Below, in pieces: positions 1 through 12,200 of a DNA stretch of 64,000 nt (position 1 is the stretch's first letter; the number at the start of each line of letters is the position of its first letter). A program made the translations under genes and the position numbers. The stretch spans positions 227,616,578 through 227,680,577 of the forward strand of contig CP136062.1 of the NCBI GenBank assembly GCA_032622095.1, in the 5' to 3' direction. This stretch comes from Siphonodentalium dalli. Lineage: Eukaryota > Mollusca > Scaphopoda > Gadilida > Siphonodentaliidae. The notes under the pieces were generated by a model. The model saw nothing but the letters and a program-made list of their open reading frames with translations, did no database searches and had not been told where the DNA came from.

Positions 1-2162
1 GTACTAGTTCGCGCCCCCTGGTCCTGCATCAGCAGACCGTGGTAGGCAGAGTGCCGTTCTCTGAGATTCGGGCAACCAATCCTCCGGGACAATAGAACCC
101 GAGCCTTTGGAGGCTGTTCTGTGTGAGGAAGACTCGCTGTCGCGTACCGTCAATAGCGCTTTCTATTTGAGAAGATATAAATAGTAAATACCGCCATCAC
201 TCTCATCGCAGGACACGAGAAAAAAGCAGCAGAAGAAGAAGTCTCTACTGCTCGGTTTCTACTAGTAGCTGGCACGTATGGTATGGCACTGCCTGGGATG
301 TTTATTCCAAAAGACAAGGGGGGGGGGGGGTACAAGCTTGAGCAATGCTGGAATCTGAATTTATGAGCTCTTTCACATAACATATCAAAGCTGATTCATG
401 ACTAAATCACATTTACATGAAATCTGTTTGGAAGAGTACATTCCTATTAAACTGGAATATTAAATTTATTGCTCGTTGCCTCCTCCTGGGCTTGCATTCT
501 AATCCATATAGTTCAGTTGAAGGGCTTCTCCTTGGCGGAAAAATTTAATTTTTAATATTAAAATTAGTTTTTCCTCAAGGGAAGCCCGAAACTGAACTAT
601 CATAGATCCCTCCCATGGCGGTGCCATTCCCAACCCCGCGACTCGCAAATCTTATTATTAAAAGTCGGAAATAAAACTGGCTAGATGAATTGTTGAGAGC
701 GCGGGATTTGCACGGGACGCTGATTGACCGGAGTAGGCAAATAAACGGACAATAAATTTTAACCCTCCTGATAACACAAGGCCGAGGATAATAATCCATA
801 TAGTTCAGTTTCGGGCTTCCCTTGAGAAAAAACTAATTTTAATATTAAAAATTATATTTATTTAGTCAGATACCACAGAGGCCTGTAACTCGCGACGCTG
901 CCTGACCCCCCCCCCCTTTGTGCCCCATATGCCAAAACTATATATGCGCCTGCTTTACGTTAATAGTATCATATATAGGAGAAGGGGGACATTGGAAATC
1001 CCGTTTTACCATCGCATGGAAATTGGGAAAAATTTAGCCCTTTTATCCGAGCAATGGTTAATGTCACCACGGACGTGTCGGCGAAGGATTCCTCTTCAAT
1101 CAATACTACAAGCATTTCCATTTCTATCCATAGCATATAATAAAATTTTGACCACTGAATATTGTCTCCAGAGAACATAAAAACACAGATTGAAACGGCT
1201 CAAGAAACATGTCGGATAGATTCTTCGAAATTCACCACCATCCAGGTTATTATAGTTAAAAATCGATCAACATTCAACTAACAAATCTAGCTCTCAGTGA
1301 TGTCGGCTAATAATTTATTTACTTATACAAATCAAAACATCGGCGTTCTAAAATTTTCTTGGAGATATTGTGAAGACATGGATCGTGTAGGATAATGTGT
1401 CTTGAGGAAATATGGGTTGGGGGAGGGGACACATTGGCCTGCTGTTGGGCTCATCTTATGAATATTAATGATGCCAAAGGCGTGACTAGAGGTTAACTGT
1501 ACCCCCACCCTTATAGACCAAAAACTTCAATTACACCCGCTTGAGTTGGAATTTTCCAACTGATACCTCAAACTTTGCTACTGATTATAAATTTTCAACA
1601 TAATACCCATGAAGTCTAATATACCCATGAAGTTGGTGAATTTACAATTGATGGCAATTTCAGTCCAAAATTAGAAAGTATTTTAATGTTTGTACAAAAA
1701 CAACAAATTACTCTAGATCAAGCCTGCATATAGCGTTTCTGACATGAAGAATGAGGTCACCTGTAGCACTAAAACCGGGGCTGGGTGAATCTCTAAAACC
1801 ACGGAACCGGGGCTTGGTGAATCTCTTAAAACCATGGAACGGAGCTGGATGAATCCAATACGGCTGCGACCCAGTGAACTCGCTTACTGATATAATATGT
1901 AACATATATCAATGTTTCTTAAAGTGGTGTGCTTGTTTTTAAATTCAGATTTCTTTATTTATATATTTCCTGCATTCTTTCTTCAATGTTAGAAAGTTTC
2001 CCTGTCAGAACAGGTCTAAACATAAAAAACTTCCCAGGTTTTGAATGGGTGAATATGATCTACGGACGTATCCTGAGTAGATATTCATGGTATGATCTAC
2101 CAACATCATAGTAAATTAGCAGGACCACTTAAATATAGTGTATATGTATTTCTTCCTAACAA
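1..2162. other. Intergenic, mostly unassigned
   Basis: Apart from the foldback at 480-865, a degenerate ~34-bp tandem (CGGGGCTTGGTGAATCTCT-like) at 1770-1870 and a foldback-D arm at 1985-2100, I see no gene or known element. Small ORFs here lack recognisable features. Confidence 0.5.
480..865. repeat. Foldback with ~55-bp arms
   Basis: 541-597 and 797-855 are inverted (CAAGGGAAGCCCGAAACTGA and complement, plus AATTTTAATATTAAAA). A third, direct partial copy lies at 506-550. Confidence 0.6.
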
Positions 2163-3090
2163 GTTATTAGCTCAACTTTACTTTGCCGTGGGTTGGAGTC
2201 CGGCATCTGTCCATCCGTGTGTACATCAACAATTTCATTTGGCTCACCCTACAGGCCACATTCCTAATCCGATCATCACCAAACTTAGAGGGTTACCTCT
2301 AGATGAGAGCTATCAAATTTGAAAGATTTTCGATAAAATACATGGCCGCCAGCAGCCATCTTAGATTTTACTTTTGCATGACTAAATCCTTTGGCACACC
2401 CTATAGACTACACCCCTCATCCGATAATCACCAAACTTCATATGGATCTTCAGGGTTCCCTCTAGATGAGAGCTATCAAATTTGAAAGATTTTCGATAAA
2501 ATACATGGCCGCCAGCAGCCATCTTAGATTTTACTTTTGCATGACTAAATCCTTTGGCACACCCTATAGACTACACCCCTCATCCGATAATCACCAAACT
2601 TCATATGGATCTTCAGGGTTCCCTCTAGATGAGAGCTATCAAATTTGAAAGATTTTCGATAAAATACATGGCCGCCAGCAGCCATCTTAGACTTTACTTT
2701 TGCATGACTAAATCCTTTGGCACACCCTATAGACTACAACCCTCATCCGATAATCACCAAACTTTATATGCATCTTCAGGGTGACCTCTAGATGGGAGCC
2801 ATTGATTTTGTTCCGAAATTCGTTGAAATACATGGCGGCCATCTTGGATTTTACTCCTTGCATAACTAAATCCTTCGGCACAACCTACAGGCCACATCCC
2901 TCATCCCCAAACTTCAAAAAGATCTTCAGGTTGACCTCCAGATGGGAGCCAATGATATTTTCCAAATTTCATTTAAAAAATGGTCACCAGCGGCCATCTT
3001 GGATAAGGCTCTTTTCATGGCACATCCTACATGCCAAACTTCATATGGTTCTTTGGTGTGACCTCTAAATGGAAGCTGTCAAATTTGTTA
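2163..3090 (-). mobile_element. Helitron-like 'pearl'-type element, reverse orientation, downstream of RPP40
   Basis: Starts (as a reversed 3' end) with TAGCTCAACTTTACTTTG and continues with a CATCTGTCCATCCGTG tail, then tandem units with GGCCGCCAGCAGCCATCTTA. Units at 2303-2465 and 2466-2628 are identical over 163 bp; later units diverge. The distal end fades near 3090. Confidence 0.65.
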
Positions 3091-3241
3091 AAAGAAAAGA
3101 AAGAAATGTCATAACCACACCATATAAGGTATGTGTTATGCGTTATGTTGCATTGAAAATTAAATCTCTCTGTTAACACATAACGGACGCATTGCAGCTG
3201 TCTGAACTCATTGTTATAGTCTTCAAAGCAATGGACTTATT

Positions 3242-3345
3242 TTATGGATGAACAAATGGTGCAGTAGCTTTATATATCCAGACGTTTGTAGTGTTATGGA
3301 TGAACAAATGGTGCAGTAGCTTTATATAGCCAGAAGTTATCTCCA
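3242..3345 (-). repeat. Duplicated end of RPP40 exon 8
   Basis: TTATGGATGAACAAATGGTG...AGCTTTATATA occurs at 3242 and 3294, a 52-bp shift with two differences. The second is the coding end; the first lies in the presumed 3' UTR. Confidence 0.88.
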
Positions 3346-3483
3346 GGAAAGATAACAAATGCATAGAGATTGTCCCCATTATTAAAATATCCGTTCTCTT
3401 TCGTCCCCCATGTTACAGGTGAATCAGCAAATCCATGAACGGTCATCGTAATCCAAGGATATGAATTAGCCGTAACCATGTCT
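3294..3483 (-). CDS. RPP40: RPP40 exon 8 (stop codon)
   Basis: Encodes the C-terminus, DMVTANSYPWITMTVHGFAD through GDNFWLYKATAPFVHP and TAA at 3296-3294. The acceptor is TTTGCTTTCCAG. The end of this exon is duplicated 52 bp downstream, in what should be the 3' UTR (3242-3290). Confidence 0.92.
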
Positions 3484-6400
3484 CTGGAAAGCAAACAAAA
3501 TTAGAATTTCAACTTTAAGCTAGCGCTATGTACAAATCTAACAAGAGCATCGCTGGGGCATGGCAAAATAGGTCCTTTAGCCATTTCAAATTGTACTACC
3601 GCAAAATATAATAACAATTTGAGTGATACGAAGAATGTATGATATACCCCTAATTTCAATGCCAAAATGCTCTAATTCTAATTTTACCCTCGAAGCCAAA
3701 GAAATCGTAATTTGTGAGCATTAATAATTTGGATTATGCATCTTTATCTTTTATTTGTGACAAAATAAAAAAAATATAAATTCTGGTCTCTATAACAGTA
3801 ACCACTATTGGTCATTAGCTAAATGATCACCCATGGGTAAAAATTGTTAGGCCAATGCATTCTCTTATATATGCGAGGCGACCTATGAAATTGTTATTTT
3901 TTACAATTTTAATAATTTGTTCTTGTATTCTTTAACAATTTTATAATTTCACCCATACAGAGCCCCAGACAAACATGAGCACGACGACACTCTTCTATAT
4001 GCTTCTATATATGTGTGGGGCTCCCTGCAGGGTAATGGATGTTTTTTTTATTTTATGTCCTAAAAATTGTAAGAAACATTTATTTAAAAAAAAATGATAA
4101 AAAATTGTTAGGCCAATGCATTCTCTTATATATGCGAGGCGACCTATGGTCGACTCGCATATATAAGAGAATGCATTGGCACAGGGTATATGGGTTGATA
4201 CAAAAATCGGACCTGACACTGAAAGGGTTAAACTACGGTTATTGAGATCTTATTAAATGAACAGAGTGGTCATTTATTTTTTGAGTGAGCCAGAGTTAGC
4301 TACCAGAAAATATTCAAAATATAATCAAAATTATTCGATAGAAGCATTTCCAGACAGGAGATTCACAACTAATATTTTACCTGAAACTAAATAAAACATC
4401 TTAACAAAGAGATAGACCATCTTTAATTACACTGATGAATTTTTATATAAAATTTGTTATCATTCTCAAAGTGGCCATTTCCGCTTTGCTGAGGAAATAA
4501 CCTCTTCCATAAATAGAAACCATATTAGCACAATGCTACAATATACGGCCCTGGTAATAAGGCAATGGCCTTGACTCGTTGATGCATATATATGTAAATT
4601 GAGCAGAATGTTTTCACTGCATGTCATGCATTAAATAGTGATAAATATTAATAAATAGCAACAATTATTTCAAGTTCAACCGACGAGTCTCCCAGCCAAC
4701 TGACATATTTACCAGTAATATGCACATGGTCAATCACGTGATTGAAATAGACTGGTAGATATGGTTTCTATTTTGGAAGAGGTTATTTTCCCAGCAAAGC
4801 GGAAATGTTGAGAATAACTTTTTAAATGAACACTTAGTGAAATTAGAAGAATGGAATTGTGAATTTTCAGGCTGCATTAATTAAAAATTAATTATGTGGT
4901 AATCCTTGTTCCAATGGTGTATAACGCCAATTTTGGTTAAGTCTTACTGTAAGCATTTTGGACAAGTTCACCTTTCCAGATAACAAATAGTTATAGACAG
5001 ATAGGGCCATTAAAATAAAATATCTGTGTTCTCAGACAATTAGATCTCAATTTGGAGATGAGGGAGAGAGGCTATTTATTTTTATTTTATTATCCAAATT
5101 TGGAAAACATACTCCAGAAAAAAAAAATTCAAATCCAATATTTCATTCGACTGGACCAAGAAAATTATAACATGTCTCAGTGACAAAGGGAGGTACCTGA
5201 GAATTCATTAGGCTTCAACTACAATGGGAGACCTAGGATCAGATTGAAGTTCCCCAGTTGAAGTTGGCAATGTAATTTCACCCATTATTCACCTCAATTA
5301 TGCATTTTATCTTCTGCAAATTAGGGGATATAAAAACTTCCCAGAAGGGAAAAAGTAACTAAAAACAATGGTAATTTGAGACTATAGATACTTCCCAGAA
5401 GATGAGGCCAAAGCAGATTGAGGTCCCCAGAGGGTAAATTTTGTGATGCTTGCCCGCTGTGTGGGATAGCATCACTAAATTCACCCTCTGGGGACCTCAT
5501 TCTGCAAATGACAGACACACTATTTGCAGACTTGATTCTCATATTAGTTGCTATAGGGATAAGTGAATAATGAATAATCTCACCTAAGATGACTCACGAG
5601 TGATAAAATGACATCGCTTGTGAACATTCCTTGGAATGACTGTAATGTACAGGTTTTACCCGGCGTGTTTGGTTCAGGAACAGAATATGTTGACACATAC
5701 CCATCAGTATCATTAAATTTCCTGAAAGTAGATAAAGGGTCATTCAGGGGCGCCGGAAGAGGGGGGCAGAGGGGGGCAGCTGACCCCCCTGCCCTTGACC
5801 AAGGGGGGCGAGCGGGGGCAGGACTTGCCCTTTTTCTGGAGACAGAAAATGCTTTTTGTGTGTTTAATCTCGTGTTTTTATAGCAAAATGTGACTTTTTT
5901 GGTCCAAATACCACCAATTTCACAAGGAATATTAAGTTTTTGTCAATTTTATCACAAAACGGACATAAAAACCGACAAATACCATTAAAATAGGGATTTT
6001 TCCCACAATGAATTTATGGTTATTTTCCCGAGTTTGCGGAGAAAATGCCCTTTTTTGCGCGGAAAAGTGCCCTTTTTGTAGGCTCTGCCCCCCCTGCCCT
6101 TGGATGCTTCCGGCACCCCTGGGGTCATTAAAGCACTAATTAAAGGTAGATAATCTGATTTGATGGTCCCTGTAACATCCAGCTACAACAACAACTGAAT
6201 TTCACCAAAAGCCAATTTAGTTATCCAAATTAGTTGATTATAGATACTCACAACAATACCAATCATGATATCATACATGTATTTGCCATAAAAGTCCTAC
6301 AAAAACGATTTTTCTTGGAGGTGAGCGAGTGTGGTTTTAAACTTCCATATATGGTGATTCCTAATTCAAGCAAGTGTTGTCACAAAAGTAAACACATAGT

Positions 6401-9199
6401 ATTTCCATGTGTAACCAGGATGGTGCCATATAACATGTTTATTTGCATGGATAAAACATGATTACCGATTCATAAATAAGTATAATGCATGTATCGACAT
6501 GTGAAGTATCACAATTATACCGTATTCTTGTTGATGGTGATACTTTTCATCGAATATTCTGAAATTAATTGTTCGCCACTGATAGCACATAGAGCTGCGA
6601 CCTTGCATGACATCTCGTAATGGCGTATGCGCATGTCTGTACTATTTCTATAAGAAGTCAGCTGACTTTTGCGAGGCGGCCAAATTCCCGGTGGTGAAAA
6701 ATAAAAGATTTCAAAAATTGATATCTAATAACTCTGAACTTTGATGGGTGGGTTTCTTGACTCGATTCAAATATTTTTTACCCCCGAAGCCAAAGAAATA
6801 TTAAGTTAGGAGGGTTTAATTCGAATTATGTATCTTAAATATCAGTGAGACTGTAGCTCAGTAATAGATCACTAGACCACCATCAGTGTCAAAGCTCAAT
6901 TTATAGGACAAGTGTGCTGGGAGTCAGAATCTTTTGTCTAATTTGATATGAAATTGGCTGCCCTGATTCAAATTTGTTCTGTATATGTACAGTCCACAAT
7001 CCTTTTGCATCAAGAAACTTCAGATACCAAATGCCTGATGTAAATATCAATGGAAATTTGTATTTGATGGGATACATTGTTTGTAGATCAAAGATTGAAA
7101 GTCTCTAACAATTATAATTTCACTTTATTTTTATAATTTAGGCCAAACTTTTTTATTTTACTGCTTTACGGATCCGCCGACCCTGTTTTCTGTGGCCCAA
7201 CAAGGAAATAAAAATCAAATTTAATTTTTATTTTTATTTTCACAGCCGACAGCTGTTTCTGCTTATCAGTAACAAATTATCTAACCACATTTCACTGATT
7301 AAAGATGCCTAGGACACAACAACTTTTTATATCTGTGGCTTTAATTACTTTTAACTACATCCAAGATGAAAACTGAGAAGTTTATATGTGTCAGCCACCA
7401 AGATACCTGTATGCTTTCTATAAATCTTGACATCTCTTTAAAACTTTAAATGGCCTTTAGAATACATTTTGTATTCCTGGGAATTTATGGTGATCTTTAT
7501 GACTGAAGACCAATAACAATCCACAAGGTTTCTTAGATAGGAATGACAAACTAATGAGTATGTGGGTTTGCTCAAGTTACACATTCACTTTTTATCACTA
7601 CCACTAATCTCACCATTCCCATGTGTGTATTAACCCTCTCTATACTAAATACTCATTGACCAGACAAGTAGATTCCTTAGGAAATATTCAGATAATAAGT
7701 TCAACAAGTTCTAAACTTATTATCTGAACATTTCCCACCAACTAATAGGAATCCTTCTGCAAATATATTATCTGTCTGGCTACTTATTTTTCCATGACAT
7801 CCATCCAGATGAATAATGGACATTTTCAATGTATACATTATAACTGAATGGGGGAGTCCATTTATTCAATAATGTTGAACAAAAACAAACTCATTATTTC
7901 TGGATTTTTTCAATATTATTCAATAGTCTGAGCTATGTTTCAAATAATAGTGCTGGATTTGAATTTTGTGATATACATCCAAAAAGTGTTCTCTATAAAT
8001 GACTGACAGAGAATTATAAAGACACAGTTACCACCTTAGCGAATGTCCAAAAAAAATAAAATGATTCAAGCATTTTTATTTTTATTCCGACCGACCCTAC
8101 CAAAACAAGGTTAAAAAAATCCGTAAAGCAGAAAAATAAAAAAGTTTGGCCTTTAGTTAGAAATTTGGTCTTGTCCAAGGCTGCAGGGGAGGAGTGTAGT
8201 TGAAATATGAGTTGGATAACCCCAGTCTGAATATGAACTATTTTGTCTGAATCCTTCTCCATACAAAAATATTACTCCATTGAAATGTTCCATCCAATCA
8301 TATTAGTGCGACAAAGGGACATGTGCCAATGAGAATCGAGTATCGATGATTCCTGGAAATTCCCGTTTTTATTGTCAGTTCTCAATGTCCCGCCTTCATC
8401 TTAAAATAGAATTAAAAATATTAATTGCGAATGTTTAAACGTGGCTCTTTTTTCCTTCAGTATACCTTAACATTCTGTAGCACAACCCTGTTACCCACTT
8501 TCTGACATGCGCTTAGTGTGTTACAGAGTCAGCAATCTGCAACTGATGATGATCTTATCAAACCATTTTGACATCTTTTCAACTCATTGGGAGTCTATTT
8601 CCAAAATTATCTAAATTCTAATTTTGGCATTAAATAAAATAAACTTTTTAGAGGTACGTTCCAAAACTGTTTTCAAAATTCCAGTAAACCGCTCCAGAAT
8701 CCAGCTTCCATTTCAAAATTTATGTCACGGGAACGAGGAGCAATTTGTCTGCGATAAATTGGGACCTTGGTCATCATTAAACTAGCCTCTCTTCTTTAAT
8801 ATGCCTATAGCAGACATCCTTCTCTTTCTTGTGTCATCCATACCTTTAGGTTCCACATTCATTACAAACTGAACGATTACGAACGGCATTATTAATTAAC
8901 AACGAACGATTGATATATGATATACATATATATAATCATCTCCATCCCACATACTAATTGTTGTAAGGTATAATTTCCACTTACATGTATACTAAGGATA
9001 GAATCTAACCATTTGTACTATATTCCAAAATCCTAAGATAATAATGTACTGGTGCTGGTAAGTACATAGTAACTTGCACACATCTCACAGGAAGATGCAT
9101 TACCCTATGTGACGCATCTAAATTCATTTTTTTGAATCTTGAAACTAAATTCACAAATAGCGTAAAATGAGTTGCTTTTATTTCGCTGTAGCAGCTTCA

Positions 9200-9241
<42 letters not shown>

Positions 9242-12200
9242 GTTCATGCAGCCATTGTTACAACGTTTTGAAACTGAAAAAAAAATAGTCTAGTGTCAAT
9301 AATTTCTACTTTTAGTGTGTGCGATGTCCCACATGACACATTGTTATTAATAGCTTGGGGATACCGACTGGCCTTAGTAATGTTTTTGTAATCAGACGAT
9401 CGTAGCCAGTCTGTGTCACAACCCATGAACAAAGACCGTCCAGCCACATAATTGTCTTGTGTCGGGTGAGATTTTCCAACCCATTTTCTATCAAGTTATA
9501 ATGACATCCGCTTGGTGCCCAGCATGGCTCAAGTATAGCTAACGCAGATATGAGATGTCACAGATACTGGGTCATTGAGAGTTTCAAGTGGGTAGACTTT
9601 CAATCGGCAAACCTCGTCAGATTCCGTACCATTTCAGACTCTGCTTTAATAAAACGCCTGATTGGTTCAAACTATATCAGCAATGGACAACCGCGACAAA
9701 AAGAATATTTGCTACTTCACAACTTCCGATGAACTCCAAAGCAAAAATGAACCTTTCAATTATTTATTATAATTTATTTATTTGTTTATAAACCAGATAT
9801 CATAAAGAAATTGTGCATTTTGTGGGTTAACATAAGCAGCCCCAGTTAAGACATCATGACGTAATTTTTTTAATTTTTTTGGCATGTAGACAAGACATCT
9901 CACATTTTACAATGACTAATTTACAAGAGAATTTGCAAGATTCTTTCCATTATCATCATATTGGGGTCATTCTTTGCATATTATCATATTATCAAACCTG
10001 GAACTAGTGTGTCTGATATTTGTAGAATGAGGTCCCCAGAGGGTGAATTCAGTGATGCTAGCCCACACGGCATTAATGCATTTTATCTTCTGCAAATGAG
10101 GGGATAAGGGAAAAAGTGACTAAAAACAATGTTAATTTGTGACTATAGATACTTCCCAGAAAGACGAGGCCTGAACATAATGAGGTCCCCAGAGGGTGAA
10201 TTTGATAAAGCTAGCCCGCTAAATTCGCCCTCTGGGGACCTCATTCTGCAAATGTCAGACACACTATATACAGGCTTGCACCTACTCCGATAACTGAAAT
10301 AACTCATGAATGTTTTATAGGTCGGGAGCCTCACAAAGATGGAAGCATGCACTACGGAGCGTCGTCTGCTCCAGTCTATGTGGGGCTCTCTATGGGTTCA
10401 GACACACTATTTCAAGGCTTGCATGTTATCTCTAGTACTCACCATTGATCAGTATCACAGACCAGTGCACCCATCCATTCAAAGAAATCTGATTGGTTGG
10501 TTTTCTCCTCATCATCTTCATGACAGTCATGCTTCACTGTTGGTACCGCGACATCGCATCGCTGATCATAGGAGATTTTAGTCTTCAATTTATGACATGT
10601 TAGACAATGACTCGTAAAATAGGCCATTATAGAGCTGGAGCATATGTTTTCCTCTGAAAACAAAATATTCTTACTATAATCGGGTCAGACACTTCCTGAA
10701 TTCAACTGTTATAGTTATACTCAACTGTAATAGGTAAATATGGATATTGTTATCTTGTGAATTTAATATAAGAGGCATATAAAACCCAACATCATATTTA
10801 AAACAAGAGGTGGCATCAGAGATGCTGTGTCTCATTTTCGGTGGCTTACCGCCGGTGGCTACCGCCAATTGGTGTGCATCAGTATCGGTAGACTAATTAA
10901 TAGGTAAAATCGGTTAATATTTGTTCAAGTTATCGCGCTAACGGCCTCAAAATCGCGAAGAATTCACAAACTAAGGGGCATAACTCAGGGGAAAAAGTTC
11001 GGAGAAACCCGGTTTTCGCACTCTTTCGAGATATTGTGCGAAGCAAGTCACACACCAAAAATTAATATAATCGGTTAATATTGTTCAAGTTATCGCGCTA
11101 ACGGCCTCAAAATCAAGAACATTTTGCAAACTGAGGGGGATAACTCAGAGAAAAAAGATCGGACAAACCCGCTTTTCGAACTCGTTTGAGATATTGTGCC
11201 AAGAAAGTCATGTACCAAATTTTTTTAATCAAATCGGAGGATGTTTGTTGAAGTTATCGCGCTAACGAGCTAAAAATTCACGAAAAATGACTAATTAAGG
11301 GCCATAACTCTATCAAATTTTATCGGGCCAGGCTGGTTTTTGAACTCGTCCGAAATTTTCTTGGCAAGTATGTCTATTCCAAATTTTAAACAAATCGGAG
11401 GACGTTTGTTGAAGTTATCGCGCTAACGAGCTAAAAATTCACGAAAAATGACTAATTAAGGGCCATAACTCTATCAAATTTTATTGGGCCAGGCTGGTTT
11501 TCGAACTCGTCCAGGATATTATTGGAAGACACTTATATACCAAATTTTAGTTGAATCGGATGATGTTTGTTGAAGTTATCGCGCTAACGAGCTCAAAATT
11601 CGTACAAAATGACTACTTAAGGACCATAACTCTATCAAATTTGATCGGACCGGGCTGGTTTTCTAACTCGTCCGAGGTATTCTTGGGAGACACCTATATA
11701 TCAAAATTTCAATCAAATAGGATGGTGTTTGTTAAATTATCGCGCTAACGAGCTGAACATTTGTGAAAAAATGACTAATTAAGGGCCATAACTCTATCAA
11801 ATTTTATCGGACCTGGCCGGTTTTTCGAACTCGACCGAGATATTCTTGGGAGACACCTATATACCAAATTTCAATCAAATCGGATAACGTTTGTTGAAGT
11901 TATCGCGCTAACGAGCTGAAAATTCGTGAAAAATGACTAATTAAGGGCCATAACTCTATCAAATTTTATCGGACCAGGCCGGTTTTCGAACACGTCCGAG
12001 ATATTCTTGGGAGACACCTATATCCCAAATTTCAATCGAATCAGATAACGTTTGTTGAAGTTGTTGCACTAACGAGCCTAAAATCAGTGAAAAATGGCAA
12101 AGGGCCATAACTCTGTAATAAATGGGCGGACGAACCCATGGATATGTACTCACACACCAAAAAAAAATTTAATCCGTCAATAAACGGTTGAGTTATAAGC

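Larger units (their letters stand above)
6130..10000. other. RPP40 intron 6, remaining sequence
   Basis: Outside the elements listed (7139-8152, 8460-8800, poly-G) nothing is recognised at 6130-7138, 8153-8459, 8801-9200 and 9241-10000. Confidence 0.5.

Noticed and set aside
5608-5883. 91-codon plus-strand ORF
   Set aside because: It is antisense to RPP40 exon 7 and then runs into a hAT MITE.
6845-6905. tRNA-like sequence TGTAGCTCAGTAATAGATC
   Set aside because: It has a box A-like segment, as in tRNA-derived SINEs, but no convincing box B, anticodon arm or acceptor stem.
9244-9494. Overlapping minus-strand ORFs of 60-67 codons in RPP40 intron 6, considered as an extra exon
   Set aside because: Exons 6 and 7 join in phase with no missing conserved block, and these frames do not resemble RPP40.
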